From: Oscillatoria acuminata PCC 6304
Lineage (GTDB): Bacteria; Cyanobacteriota; Cyanobacteriia; Cyanobacteriales; Laspinemataceae
Assembly: GCF_000317105.1 (NCBI RefSeq)
Contig: NC_019693.1
Location: forward strand, 868,001 to 932,000
Reading direction: 5' to 3'
DNA length: 64,000 nt
In this document: positions 36,076 through 45,442 of the stretch, piece by piece
Numbering within the stretch: the stretch's first letter is position 1
How the letters are laid out: the number at the start of each line of letters is the position of its first letter
Translations under genes and position numbers: made by a program
The notes under the pieces: model-generated
The model's database searches: none
What the model saw: only the letters and a program-made list of their open reading frames with translations
What the model was told of the DNA's origin: nothing

Positions 36076-37923
36076 TTACTGATATCCCGCAGCTTGCAGG
36101 GTAAATAATTTTGCATAGCGTCCTTCTGCTTGCATTAACTCATTATGAGTGCCGCTTTCTATCAGTTTTCCTGCTTCTAACACGATAATGGTATCGGCCA
36201 TGCGAACGGTGGAAAATCGATGGGAAATTAATAAAACCATGCGGTCTTTTGTCAAGCGTCTAAACCGTTCAAAAATTTCAAATTCGGCTTCGGCATCCAT
36301 TGCTGATGTCGGTTCGTCTAGGACTAAAATATCGGCTTTGATTCGCATAAAAGCACGAGAAAGGCCGATTTTTTGCCATTGTCCTCCGGAGAGTTCGGTT
36401 CCGGATTTAAACCAGCGTCCGAGTTGGGTATAAAATCCCTGGGGTAAGGTGGCAATGAACGGTTCTGCCATGCCTTTTTCGGCAGCAGTTTTCCAACGGG
36501 TTTCGTCTTCTAAGCTATCGACATCGCCAACCCCAATATTCTCGCCGACGAGGAACTGATAGCGCACAAAATCTTGGAAAATGACGCCGATGCGTTGTCG
36601 TAAGTGGTTGATATCCCATTCGCGCAAGTCTAATCCATCGAGGAGAATTTCACCGGATGAGGGTTCGTAGAGGCGGGTGAGGAGTTTGATTAAGGTGGTT
36701 TTTCCCGACCCATTTTTGCCGACTAAGGCGAGTTTTTCTCCAGGTTTTAAATGAAAGGTGATATCGGTTAAGGCGGGTTGGGTGGCGTCAGGATAGGTAA
36801 AGGAAACGTTCTGGAAGCGGACACCATCTTGGGGAATGGGTCCTCGCTTGGCGCTACCTCCTGTCTGGGGTATCTCTTGTTCTAAAAATTCATACAAGTT
36901 GGATAAATAGAGGTTGTCTTCATACATTCCCCCGATCGCACTCAAGGTTGCAGAAAAGCTGGATTGTCCCTGGCGAAATACCATTAAATACATGGTCATA
37001 TCCCCGAGGGTGATGCGTCCAGAAATGGCAGCGATCGCAATCCAGGCGTAGGTTCCATAAAATGCCAAACTACTCAGCAACCCCAACACATATCCCCAAA
37101 ATCCTCGCCGCAGGGTCAAATTTCGGTCTTCCTGATACAAGCGATGAAAGATATTCCGATACCGATTCAGAAAAACGGGTCCGAGTTGATAAAGTTGCAC
37201 CTCTTTAGCGTAATCTTCCCGCGCAATCAGGGTTTCTAGGTAAATTTGTTCGCGGGTTTCTGGCGATCGCCTTTTAAAAACCCGAAAAGCGGCACCGGCA
37301 AACTTGGTTTCTGCTAAAAATGGCGGAATGGCGGCGATCGCCAACACACCAACAACCCATCCGGAAAATTGCAACAACAATCCACTATATGCTACCAATC
37401 CCAGGGTCTCTTGCACTAACCCAAAAGTGCGATTCACAAAACTCAGGGGACGACTCGATGCCTCTCGTCGGGCCCGAGTCATTTTGTCATAGACTTCAGA
37501 ATCTTCAAAATGGGACAAAGAAAGAGTTAGTGCTTTTTCTAAAATTAATTCATTCACCGTTTGTCCCAGGAGGACGCGCAACAGGGATTGACAAACACTC
37601 AACCCACGCTGACAGAGGGTCAACATCATCACAGCGATCGCCTCGAATCCCACATACATGAGTGCCGTTTGGGGTCCCGTTCCCGATTCAGCGGCGGCAA
37701 CGACACTATCCACAATTAACTTACCCAGATAGGCAATTCCTGCCGGTAACAATCCAGAAACTCCGGTGAGAATGGCTACAATTGCGGTTAAAATTGGGCT
37801 AGTTTTCCAAACTAATTGCACCGCTCTTTTGCTATACTTAAAAGCGGATAAACCAAAGCGGAAACTTTGCCTGATCTGACTGAACACATTCTGGCGATCG
37901 CGCCTTCTCATCGTTGATTTCAA
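36076..37923 (-). CDS. ABC exporter, fused membrane and ATPase domains
   Basis: 615 residues. Residues about 40-345 are a six-helix exporter membrane domain, without the peptidase domain of bacteriocin exporters. Residues about 370-610 are the ATPase: Walker A LVGKNGSGKTTLIK, Q-loop FQDFVRYQF, signature LSGGQWQKIGLSRAF, Walker B ILVLDEPTSAMD and the H-loop LLISHRFSTVRMAD. The MsbA/LmrA-type half transporter must form a homodimer or pair with another gene product. It starts 10 nt after the stop of the large exoprotein gene (37934), so it is almost certainly co-transcribed with it. The substrate is unknown. Confidence 0.9.
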   Translation of the reverse strand: MKSTMRRRDRQNVFSQIRQSFRFGLSAFKYSKRAVQLVWKTSPILTAIVAILTGVSGLLPAGIAYLGKLIVDSVVAAAESGTGPQTALMYVGFEAIAVMMLTLCQRGLSVCQSLLRVLLGQTVNELILEKALTLSLSHFEDSEVYDKMTRARREASSRPLSFVNRTFGLVQETLGLVAYSGLLLQFSGWVVGVLAIAAIPPFLAETKFAGAAFRVFKRRSPETREQIYLETLIAREDYAKEVQLYQLGPVFLNRYRNIFHRLYQEDRNLTLRRGFWGYVLGLLSSLAFYGTYAWIAIAAISGRITLGDMTMYLMVFRQGQSSFSATLSAIGGMYEDNLYLSNLYEFLEQEIPQTGGSAKRGPIPQDGVRFQNVSFTYPDATQPALTDITFHLKPGEKLALVGKNGSGKTTLIKLLTRLYEPSSGEILLDGLDLREWDINHLRQRIGVIFQDFVRYQFLVGENIGVGDVDSLEDETRWKTAAEKGMAEPFIATLPQGFYTQLGRWFKSGTELSGGQWQKIGLSRAFMRIKADILVLDEPTSAMDAEAEFEIFERFRRLTKDRMVLLISHRFSTVRMADTIIVLEAGKLIESGTHNELMQAEGRYAKLFTLQAAGYQ

Positions 37924-37933
37924 TGCCTCTTTT

Positions 37934-40900
37934 TCAGGGGTTACACTGTGGCGACGCTATCCCAAACGGTTGCTGCATTTCTCCGATTGGTAACGGTGCC
38001 ACTAGCTTTATTTTACCTTGATTATCCCGAGACCAACCGCGCGCTTCTACCAATTCCGGGTAAGTTTCCCCCAAATTGCTTCCCGTTGCACTCCATTGAC
38101 GCGGCAATCCTTCCCTTGAGTTTGACCCGGTTGCGCCTTGAGAATGACCTAAATCAATTAAGATAGATTCCGGGGCGATCGCATCATTCGGACTCGGTGG
38201 TAAACCCCCTTTGCCTGTCATCACCAAACTACTCTCATGGGTATTCTCAGCCGCACAATTCTGCACCACCACATTGGTCAGATCCACTAGATTTTCCGGT
38301 AAATCCACTAACCCCGATGTGGGATCAACTTCCGGCCTATTCACTTCGACAATGCCATCAAATTGCGGACCTTGAGCAGAAGTTGCCGTAATATCACTGG
38401 TGTTGGGACTGCCAATTCGGCGCGCCTGGGCTCCAAAAAGTCCTTGGGTATTAATAATAACTTGCCCCCCAGATGATTGTTCAGAATTGGCGGTGATGTT
38501 ACTATTATTAATTGCTACAATATTATCGGTATTGAGGATAATATTTCCGCCGGTTCCCGTTCCCGTGGCATTGGTGGTGATTTGACTATTATTGCGTAAA
38601 ATCAGGTCCGGCGATCGCAAGGTAATATTGCCCCGATCGCCACTGGCAGTCTCCGAGGACAACACCGCGCGATCGCTCAAGGTTACCTGTTCCCCTGCTG
38701 TTAAGGTGATACTCCCTGCCGCACCCTCCCCCGTCGCACTGGTGAGAATTTGGCTATCTCTGCTGAGGTCAATTCGATTCGCACTCACCCCAATCTCCCC
38801 ACTGGGAAACGCTGTAGTTGACCGCGCACTCAAAACCGCCCCATCGGATACTTGTAATCGGTCCGTGGCGATCGTTAACCCACCCCCAGAACCCTGCGCT
38901 GCCTCCTCCGTACTACTAAATATCCCGGAGGGAAAACTCCCATCGGGACTTCTCCCACTCACGGTCATTCCCTGGGTAACATTCAGGCGAATCTCACCGG
39001 AGTCTCCCGTTCCTCGGGTGAGGGCCTGAATCCCTGCACCCCCAGTCACCGCCAGGTTATCGGCATTAATCTGGATATCTCCGGCATTGCCGAGGGCACC
39101 CGCTTCTACCGTACTCGCCAACCCACTAAAATCTTCCAAGGTATTCACCCCAGTGAGAACCGCATTGGAGACTTGAATCTGGATGTCCCCGGAATTCCCT
39201 CGCCCTCGCGTCAGGGTTTGGATTTGAGCACCTTGGCTCACTTCTAGGGTCCTAGATTGAAGATTAATACTTCCCGCATTTCCCAAAGCATCCGTTTCTA
39301 CGGTGGTAAAAATCCCGGTTGTCGCCCCTTTTCCCGCCTCACCGATAACCGAGGGGGGCGGAGGGGTTGGGGGAAAGACTGGCGGAGGAGTCGGTTCCCC
39401 CGGGGTCGGCGGTATTGGGGGTATCGCTGGATCAATGAGTCCCACATCCAACTCTTCAACCAGACTCAGTGGCGTTACCGGGGTAACGGAGACAATCGGT
39501 TCAGAAGCGTTGGGATTGCGCTGGTTGTTATTTCCCTGGAGGGAAATTCGGTCCGCCATTTGGATTTGAATATTGCCTGCATTTCCCTGTTGCGAATCAA
39601 AGGTACTGCCGACAATTTGTGCGCCATTACTCATCAGCAGCGATCGCCCGGTCATCTGAATTCCCCCGCTATTTCCCTGGGCAATCGTAGGAATGAAGCC
39701 GGTAAAGGAAAAGGGAACCCTCGGTATTGGCCCAACACTGCTAAAAATGACCGTATTTGCGCCGGTTAGGGTAATATCTTCTCGCACTTGGATGGAAACG
39801 GGACCGGCATTTCCCCGTCCAAAGGTCGCTGCCACCAATTGAGCGCCCTCACTTAAAGAGAGCGATCGCGCCTGAATATCAATTCCCCCACTATTTCCCT
39901 CAATGACTTCCGAGGCAACGGTACTCAAAATCCCCGTTCTCACGCCTTGCAGAGTAACCGCATCATTGGCGTTAACCTTGACAGGACCAGCATTTCCTAA
40001 TCCCGAGGCAACGGCTTGGATTTGTGCGCCTCCAGTCATGGATAGGGTTCCAGTATTCATCTCAATCCCATCGGTGTTACCGTTCCCTGCACTAGTATTA
40101 AAAATACTGGTATTACTTCCCATCAGAGAGACCAACTCTCTCACCTGAAGGACAATTTTACCGGCATTGCCAATTCCCTGGGTTTGGGAAATCACTTGAG
40201 CACCGTCACTCAGAACGAGCGATCGCCCTGCAATCTCAATTCCTTCACTATTGCCCATTCCTGTCTGACCCACGGCATTAAAAATCGCGGTCCCTGCACC
40301 GGAAAGACTCACCCCATCAGTTGTGCGAATTGCGACCCGTCCCGCATTGCCATCATTTTGGGTGATCGATTGGAGTTGTGCGCCATTGGTTAAAGCAATC
40401 GTTCCCGCTTGGATCTCGATTCCTCCACTGTTCCCCTCTCCTCTTCTGCTTTCGCGCACTCCCAAACCCAATTCTACTAGACTAAAAATGCCCGTCCTTG
40501 TCCCCGTCAAGGTTAAACCCTCGGCAACCTGAATCACCACCTGACCCGCATTTCCCCCGCCATTTTTGACCACTGCACTCAGTTGCGAACCCTCACTCAA
40601 AAAGAGAGATTGTCCCCTGATGGTGACATTTCCACCATTTCCGGTGGAATTAAACCCGACTTGGTTGCCGATCGCACTGCCTTGGGTGAGGGTAATCCCG
40701 CCAGTGGCATCCAGGGTAATCTCTCCCCCTTGGGCATTAGGTCCCCCTTGCTGAGTCTGAATCCCGGCAATGATTTGACTTCCCCCAGATAGCTGAATAT
40801 TGCGTCCCTGGAGGGAAATATCCCCCCCATCATTGCTAATCACCGAGAGCACACTGTTATTGGTTAGAGCAATATCACCCCTCGGATTCGGGGTCTCTGG

Positions 40901-41641
40901 GGTGGGAGTCTGGTGCAACGTCACTCCGCCATTCTGCCAATTCAAGGCAGTCACCCCTTCCGACCCCACGGCATTTAAGGCCACCAGACCCCCGGGTGCG
41001 CGTAATTGACCCGAGGCGATCGCGATTTCCGACCCTCCTAAGGCCAAGGTTTGACCCGGTTGCAGGAGTAAACTTGACCCCTGCACCTCTATTCCTCTGG
41101 GATTGCTGCCATATTGTAATCCCACCGGCACTGTCACCGATAACAAGGGGGTCTGAACCTGTCCTCCCGTCGCCCTAAACTCACTCCCATCGGCAAAAGT
41201 AAACCCATTCGCCGTACTCACCACAAACGACCCCCCGAGATTCAGGGTGGCATTTGGCCCAAACATGATGCCATTGGGATTGAGTAAAAACAGATTGGCG
41301 ATACCATTGGCTTGAATTAATCCATCAATCGTAGAACTGCCACCCCCCGTAATTCGGGTAAAAATATTTTGAATTTCTAGGGCATTATTAAACCAAGCAG
41401 TCCCACCCGTGGGGAGATTAAACTGCTCAAAACTATGAAATAAATTGCCCCCGGATGCGGTCCCCCCATCAATGGTCAAGATTGCTCCATTGGGGGTAAC
41501 GAGGGAATTAATCGGTAGGGTGGTATCAGGAATGATTTGGGCGTGACTGGGACCCGTGGTAGCAATCCCCCCGAGACAAAATAGGGCGACTGTAAATTGG
41601 CGGATTCCCGGAATACAGGAATGGGAGTTAGATTTTGGCAT
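37934..41641 (-). CDS. Filamentous-haemagglutinin-type exoprotein (TPS family)
   Basis: 1235 residues. A signal peptide ends near residue 35 (GIATTGPSHAQ). It is followed by the TPS/haemagglutination-activity domain (about 36-175), with LFHSFEQFNLPTGGTAWFNN, GLIQANGIANLFLLNPNGIM and the NPNGI hallmark, a beta-helix that is recognised by a TpsB pore. The rest is a long beta-helix with many repeats such as GNAGPVSIQVREDITLTGAN, interrupted by a proline-rich segment (around 745-770, PPIPPTPGEPTPPPVFPPTP). The C-terminal 100 residues contain a cysteine (NCAAENTHE) and another near the end. Such proteins are cell-surface adhesins or filament components. No TpsB partner is in the window. The next gene, with a 10-nt gap, is an ABC exporter, an unusual partner for a TPS protein. 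Confidence 0.9.
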   Translation of the reverse strand: MPKSNSHSCIPGIRQFTVALFCLGGIATTGPSHAQIIPDTTLPINSLVTPNGAILTIDGGTASGGNLFHSFEQFNLPTGGTAWFNNALEIQNIFTRITGGGSSTIDGLIQANGIANLFLLNPNGIMFGPNATLNLGGSFVVSTANGFTFADGSEFRATGGQVQTPLLSVTVPVGLQYGSNPRGIEVQGSSLLLQPGQTLALGGSEIAIASGQLRAPGGLVALNAVGSEGVTALNWQNGGVTLHQTPTPETPNPRGDIALTNNSVLSVISNDGGDISLQGRNIQLSGGSQIIAGIQTQQGGPNAQGGEITLDATGGITLTQGSAIGNQVGFNSTGNGGNVTIRGQSLFLSEGSQLSAVVKNGGGNAGQVVIQVAEGLTLTGTRTGIFSLVELGLGVRESRRGEGNSGGIEIQAGTIALTNGAQLQSITQNDGNAGRVAIRTTDGVSLSGAGTAIFNAVGQTGMGNSEGIEIAGRSLVLSDGAQVISQTQGIGNAGKIVLQVRELVSLMGSNTSIFNTSAGNGNTDGIEMNTGTLSMTGGAQIQAVASGLGNAGPVKVNANDAVTLQGVRTGILSTVASEVIEGNSGGIDIQARSLSLSEGAQLVAATFGRGNAGPVSIQVREDITLTGANTVIFSSVGPIPRVPFSFTGFIPTIAQGNSGGIQMTGRSLLMSNGAQIVGSTFDSQQGNAGNIQIQMADRISLQGNNNQRNPNASEPIVSVTPVTPLSLVEELDVGLIDPAIPPIPPTPGEPTPPPVFPPTPPPPSVIGEAGKGATTGIFTTVETDALGNAGSINLQSRTLEVSQGAQIQTLTRGRGNSGDIQIQVSNAVLTGVNTLEDFSGLASTVEAGALGNAGDIQINADNLAVTGGAGIQALTRGTGDSGEIRLNVTQGMTVSGRSPDGSFPSGIFSSTEEAAQGSGGGLTIATDRLQVSDGAVLSARSTTAFPSGEIGVSANRIDLSRDSQILTSATGEGAAGSITLTAGEQVTLSDRAVLSSETASGDRGNITLRSPDLILRNNSQITTNATGTGTGGNIILNTDNIVAINNSNITANSEQSSGGQVIINTQGLFGAQARRIGSPNTSDITATSAQGPQFDGIVEVNRPEVDPTSGLVDLPENLVDLTNVVVQNCAAENTHESSLVMTGKGGLPPSPNDAIAPESILIDLGHSQGATGSNSREGLPRQWSATGSNLGETYPELVEARGWSRDNQGKIKLVAPLPIGEMQQPFGIASPQCNP

Positions 41642-41886
41642 AAACCCCGGTCAAATGATTTCAACAGGAAAACCGAGCCTTGTTTCATTTATTATTCCTG
41701 AGAATGGTTAATTCCGCAATTGATGGAATTTGCCCCCCTTTCTTAAGGACAATTGGGAGAATTTCTGCTGTTTTCATCTCACTTTCAAGGTCCGGCAAAG
41801 GTTTCACCCGCCAGTGTCCATCAGAGGGGTCGAAACGTTAAAACCCTGTCGGACCTCGGGGATATTAAGATAGAGGGTGCAAAATA

Positions 41887-42555
41887 TTGAATATAGAAGG
41901 AACAGAACCCTTGTCTTTAGAAGCGATCGCCATTCCACCGACTAGCGACAACCCTCCGACAGGTATGATTGTCATGCTCCACGGATGGGGTGCTAATAGC
42001 CAGGATTTAGCTCCCTTAGCCTCCCTGCTCAATTTCCCCGACTTCCTGTTTCTATTTGCGGATGCGCCGTTTCCCCATCCCCAGGTTCTGGAGGGCCGAA
42101 TGTGGTATGACCTGAACAGTCCCGATTATCAGAAATTACCCGAAAGTCAAGAAATATTGACAAGTTGGTTGCGATCGCTCGAAGAAAGTACCGGCGTTCC
42201 CCTCTCGCGAACAGTGTTAAGCGGGTTTTCCCAAGGCGGGGCGATGACGTTAGATGTGGGACTGCGCTTACCCTTAGCCGGTTTAGTCTCTATGAGTGGT
42301 TACTTGCACTCCGAACCCCAACCCATGAGCGATCGCCTCCCCCCCACCTTAATCATGCATGGCACCCAGGACCCCGTGGTTCCCCTGAGTGCCGCTCATC
42401 AGGCGCGGGAAGTATTCCAAGCCTTAGGGGTCGCGGTGCAATATCGGGAATGGAAAATGGGTCACTCCATTTTGCCTGAACAAATGGAGGTGATGCAAAC
42501 TTTTATTGCGGAAATTTTTTCGGCCTCAGAAGAAACTAATATTAATAAGCCTTAA
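41887..42555 (+). CDS. Alpha/beta-hydrolase, carboxylesterase/phospholipase type
   Basis: 222 residues, start TTG. The fold marks of the carboxylesterase/lysophospholipase family (abhydrolase_2) are clear: oxyanion region MLHGWGANSQDLAPLASLLN, nucleophile elbow LSGFSQGGAMTLDVGL, the acid in HGTQDPVVPLSAAH and the histidine in EWKMGHSILPEQ. These make the Ser-Asp-His triad, intact here. No signal peptide is present, so the protein acts in the cytosol on short acyl esters or lysophospholipids. It is a stand-alone gene, followed by a small conserved gene and coaBC on the same strand. Confidence 0.9.
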   Translation: MNIEGTEPLSLEAIAIPPTSDNPPTGMIVMLHGWGANSQDLAPLASLLNFPDFLFLFADAPFPHPQVLEGRMWYDLNSPDYQKLPESQEILTSWLRSLEESTGVPLSRTVLSGFSQGGAMTLDVGLRLPLAGLVSMSGYLHSEPQPMSDRLPPTLIMHGTQDPVVPLSAAHQAREVFQALGVAVQYREWKMGHSILPEQMEVMQTFIAEIFSASEETNINKP

Positions 42556-42654
42556 GATTTAGGTCGCAACTGACGTCAATTAGAGTACAATATACTCTTG
42601 TAGCGGACTTGCTTTGCTAGATCCAAGTGCTCATACATAATGGAGGGGCGAACG

Positions 42655-42867
42655 ATGGGAGCGACAACCATTTCCACTCGGGATATTACTTCGATGACGG
42701 AGGCTGATATCGAGAAACTCGCTATCCGTCTCGAACTAGATGATTATACCGATCCGTTTGAGGGCTTGAATGATTGGCATCTGCTACGAGCGATCGCCTT
42801 TCGTCGTCCAGAACTCGTTGAACCTTACATCTATTTGTTGGACTTGCAACCTTACGATGAAGGGTAA
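42655..42867 (+). CDS. DUF2555-type small cyanobacterial protein
   Basis: 70 residues from the ATG at 42655. The GGAGG site about 10 nt upstream decides this start over an ATG at 42640, which would overlap it. The body reads LDDYTDPFEGLNDWHLLRAI, then FRRPELVEPYIYLLDLQPYD. I recognise this as the small DUF2555 family, restricted to cyanobacteria and plants. It is soluble and acidic, with no catalytic motif. It lies 22 nt ahead of coaBC in the same direction and is probably co-transcribed with it; a link to CoA synthesis is possible but not shown. Confidence 0.8.
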   Translation: MGATTISTRDITSMTEADIEKLAIRLELDDYTDPFEGLNDWHLLRAIAFRRPELVEPYIYLLDLQPYDEG

Positions 42868-42889
42868 CCTCTGAGGGTCAGTCTAAACC

Positions 42890-44164
42890 ATGAGTGAGGA
42901 CGTTAACCGGACAGGCATCCAGGGGGGAAACCTCCTCGTGCCTTCTTCCTTTGAAAATAGACGGATTCTGCTGGGTATCACCGGGGGAATTGCCGCCTAT
43001 AAAGTTTGTGATGCCATCTCCACCCTGGCGAAAGCGGGGGCGCAGGTCCGGGCGATTCTGACTCGCGGTGCCCAGGAATTCATTACCCCCTTGACGGTGA
43101 CCACCCTGTCTCGTCATCCTGCCTATACCGATGCCAACTTTTGGCAACCCGTCCATTCCCGACCGTTACATATTGAACTGGGGGAATGGGCGGAGGTTTT
43201 GGTGATTGCCCCTCTGACGGCGAATACCTTGGCAAAGTTGGCAACGGGAATGGCGGATAATCTGCTTACGAATACGGTTCTGGCTTCTACTTGTCCGATT
43301 TTACTGGCCCCGGCGATGAATACGGAAATGTGGAATCAGGCAGTGACTCAACGCAATTGGGAACAGGTGGTTCAGGGGTCGCGATTTCACGGGATTGAAC
43401 CGGGTTCGGGACTGCTGGCTTGCGATCGCGTGGGAACTGGGCGGATGGCGGAACCGGAGCGAATTTTAGCTCATTTGGAATCGGTCTTGCATACCCAGGG
43501 AAAGCAGGATTTGGCCGGTAAACGGGTGTTAATCGGTGCTGGAAGTACCCGGGAGCATTTTGATCCAGTCCGGTTTATCGGCAATCCCGCTACGGGCAAA
43601 ATGGGCATTGCTTTAGCACGCTGTGCGCTCCATCGTGGGGCTAAGGTGACCTTTGTTGGGGGGGCGATGGCCCCCGGGTTTCAGGAGTTGATACCCGGTG
43701 CGCGGATTGTGGCGGTGACTTGCGCTAAAGAAATGCAGCAGGCCATGTTAGAATTTTTTCCCCAGGCGGATATGACGGTGATGGCAGCAGCGGTGGCGGA
43801 TGTTAGGCCGGTGCAGTTTCATTCGCACAAGTTACCGAAACAGGCGCTGCCAGAGCGTTTGCCCTTGGAATCGGTGCCGGATATTATCGCACAATTGGGG
43901 GAATGCAAGCAACCCCATCAGCGGTTAATTGGGTTTGCGGCGCAAACGGGGGATATTGTCACGCCAGCGATTGAAAAGTTGCGCCGCAAGAAGTTAGATG
44001 CGATCGTGGCAAATCCGATTGATCGTCCCAATGCGGGGTTTGGGAGTGATAGTAATCAGGCGGTGGTGATTGATGCTACGGGAAGACAACAGGCGATCGC
44101 CCCCTGTAGTAAGTTGAAATTGGCCCATCACCTGTTTGATTTTATCCAGTCTCTTTCCTGGTAA
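42890..44164 (+). CDS. coaBC: Bifunctional CoaBC, coenzyme A biosynthesis
   Basis: 424 residues, full length. The first half is the flavin-dependent phosphopantothenoylcysteine decarboxylase: [20 protein letters not shown], the PxSANT-like motif [20 protein letters not shown], and [11 protein letters not shown]. The second half (about 205-424) is the phosphopantothenate-cysteine ligase with [31 protein letters not shown] and the C-terminal IGFAAQTGD and [20 protein letters not shown]. The enzyme makes 4'-phosphopantetheine from phosphopantothenate and cysteine in the cytosol. The N-terminal 20 residues are an extension with low conservation. It follows DUF2555 by 22 nt and precedes the DUF4090-type gene by about 70 nt; the three may form one operon. 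Confidence 0.95.
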   Translation: MSEDVNRTGIQGGNLLVPSSFENRRILLGITGGIAAYKVCDAISTLAKAGAQVRAILTRGAQEFITPLTVTTLSRHPAYTDANFWQPVHSRPLHIELGEWAEVLVIAPLTANTLAKLATGMADNLLTNTVLASTCPILLAPAMNTEMWNQAVTQRNWEQVVQGSRFHGIEPGSGLLACDRVGTGRMAEPERILAHLESVLHTQGKQDLAGKRVLIGAGSTREHFDPVRFIGNPATGKMGIALARCALHRGAKVTFVGGAMAPGFQELIPGARIVAVTCAKEMQQAMLEFFPQADMTVMAAAVADVRPVQFHSHKLPKQALPERLPLESVPDIIAQLGECKQPHQRLIGFAAQTGDIVTPAIEKLRRKKLDAIVANPIDRPNAGFGSDSNQAVVIDATGRQQAIAPCSKLKLAHHLFDFIQSLSW

Positions 44165-44235
44165 GTCCTGGGATATATGGCGAGGGGACGCAACGAAGGT
44201 AGAATGCTGGGGTAATCTTTCGGCCAAAAGTGTTT

Positions 44236-44541
44236 ATGACGAGCGAAAACAAGCCCGGTACGGAGAGTACCACTGGCGCAGATGCGATCGATGTGGCGAT
44301 CGCCAAGGGAATTGATTTTGATGGTTCTCCCATTCCTGAGGCCAAACTGGATCTGTACAATCAGGTGATGGGACTAGAGGCAGGACGGCAGCGCAGTGGC
44401 GTTTCCAATACCATGCGATCGCGGATTGTGCGGATTGGGGCCAAACATATCGCTCAAGATGAACTCAACCAGATGCTGACTCAGGCTGACTTTGCTCCTT
44501 TAAAAGAGAAAGAAACCGCTTTCTATTACGGCAGCAAATAG
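44236..44541 (+). CDS. DUF4090-type conserved cyanobacterial protein
   Basis: 101 residues from the ATG at 44236; a GTG two codons upstream is also possible. Its body reads AIDVAIAKGIDFDGSPIPEA, then LYNQVMGLEAGRQRSGVSNT and LNQMLTQADFAPLKEKETAF, which I recognise as the DUF4090 family, common in cyanobacteria and not linked to a biochemical function. It is soluble and mostly helical. It follows coaBC on the same strand and is closed by the strong terminator at 44588. Confidence 0.75.
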   Translation: MTSENKPGTESTTGADAIDVAIAKGIDFDGSPIPEAKLDLYNQVMGLEAGRQRSGVSNTMRSRIVRIGAKHIAQDELNQMLTQADFAPLKEKETAFYYGSK

Positions 44542-44587
44542 ATCCAAAATTTAGCATTGAGCATCCCGGATTTCGGGATATTTTTAG

Positions 44588-44617
44588 GGAGCGCAGTCAG
44601 CGCTCCTTATTTTTTTA
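44588..44617 (+). terminator. Rho-independent terminator of the coaBC region
   Basis: GGAGCGC (44588-44594) and GCGCTCC (44600-44606) form a 7-bp stem with the loop AGTCA, followed by TTATTTTTTT. It ends the DUF2555-coaBC-DUF4090 unit. Confidence 0.9.
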
Positions 44618-44649
44618 AAAAAGCCTATTTCCAGTTTAGCATTTTTTAA

Positions 44650-45026
44650 CCCGGATGGCAACCTGGACTCAATGAGTTGGTTCGTTCAGCAGCCATTTAT
44701 TTTTGATTGTCGGATTTCATAAGATTTTCATGCCTACAAAAGTAGGGCTAAATTCTTGAATGAATACTGGGGTAAAAACAGGTAATAGCTTTTGAGGTAA
44801 GGGTTTTAGATTGAGGCAAAGTCTCCCAATCGTTTCGAGGTTAGGGATAATTTTTTTGATTTTCTATTGCAAATCTAAATCAAAATTACAAAAAAATAGA
44901 GGATTTTTTCTTTAAAAACATAAAAAAGAATTCATAAATTTGGGGAATTTAATTATTTTTATTGACTATTTAAACTGATAAAAATTCGAGATTTCGTAAG
45001 GAGTAATAGAAGCTCTGAAACGGATC
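44650..45026. promoter_or_regulatory. 377-bp AT-rich upstream region of patX
   Basis: A long AT-rich stretch without genes precedes the peptide gene, long enough for regulated transcription. A TTGACT word lies at 44962-44967 but has no matching -10 box at the usual distance, and AAGGAG at 44998-45003 is about 24-30 nt before the possible starts. I see no clear HetR-type palindrome. Confidence 0.35.
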
Positions 45027-45032
45027 TTGGAT

Positions 45033-45212
45033 ATGCGTAGCTACTTTTCGATTATTTTCTGTAGCCTGTTCTTACTGGGTTTAGCGGCAAACTTCTCTGG
45101 GCGTGAATCTCACAGTTTAGAGCTGTCGCGTTCCGAGTTCGACATCCAGGTATTATCAGCAAGACTAGAGTCGGGTCAAGAAATAGCCCCCCATCGTGGG
45201 AGTGGACGGTAA
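45033..45212 (+). CDS. patX: PatX-type precursor of the RGSGR morphogen peptide
   Basis: 59 residues from ATG at 45033, or 61 from TTG at 45027. The N-terminus is a signal-like hydrophobic segment (SYFSIIFCSLFLLGLAANFS) and the chain ends exactly in HRGSGR at 45192-45209 before TAA. PatS and PatX proteins of filamentous cyanobacteria carry RGSGR at or near the end; PatX keeps the preceding histidine and an export signal and is found even in strains that do not make heterocysts. RGSGR peptides bind the master regulator HetR. The middle is not conserved with anything I know, as expected for a PatX linker. It is a lone gene, convergent with the pentapeptide-repeat gene. The exact terminal motif plus the leader make this assignment strong although no search was run. 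Confidence 0.8.
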   Translation: MRSYFSIIFCSLFLLGLAANFSGRESHSLELSRSEFDIQVLSARLESGQEIAPHRGSGR

Positions 45213-45395
45213 GGTTGAGCGGCGATCGCCAGGAGTAAATGACCCGGTGAAAACCTGTAGCTGTCGGAATTGAACGGGCCGATGGTCATAGAGATTGAGC
45301 AGGGAATTCATTGCGAATCGGAGGGAGTGCGATCGCTCAAGAAGAGGGAAATCTCCAGCCACCTCTTCCAGGAACGAGACCCATAATAACAGTAA

Positions 45396-45429
45396 CAGTC
45401 TAGCCCAGTCACAATACTGGGCTAGACTG
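45396..45429. terminator. Bidirectional terminator-like hairpin between patX and 45443 gene
   Basis: A perfect 14-bp stem (CAGTCTAGCCCAGT with ACTGGGCTAGACTG) with the loop CACAAT lies between the two convergent genes. TGTTTATCTT follows on the plus strand and TTACTGTTATTATGG on the minus strand, so neither side has a clean T-run, but the stem is very stable. Confidence 0.7.
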
Positions 45430-45442
45430 CTGTTTATCTTCA

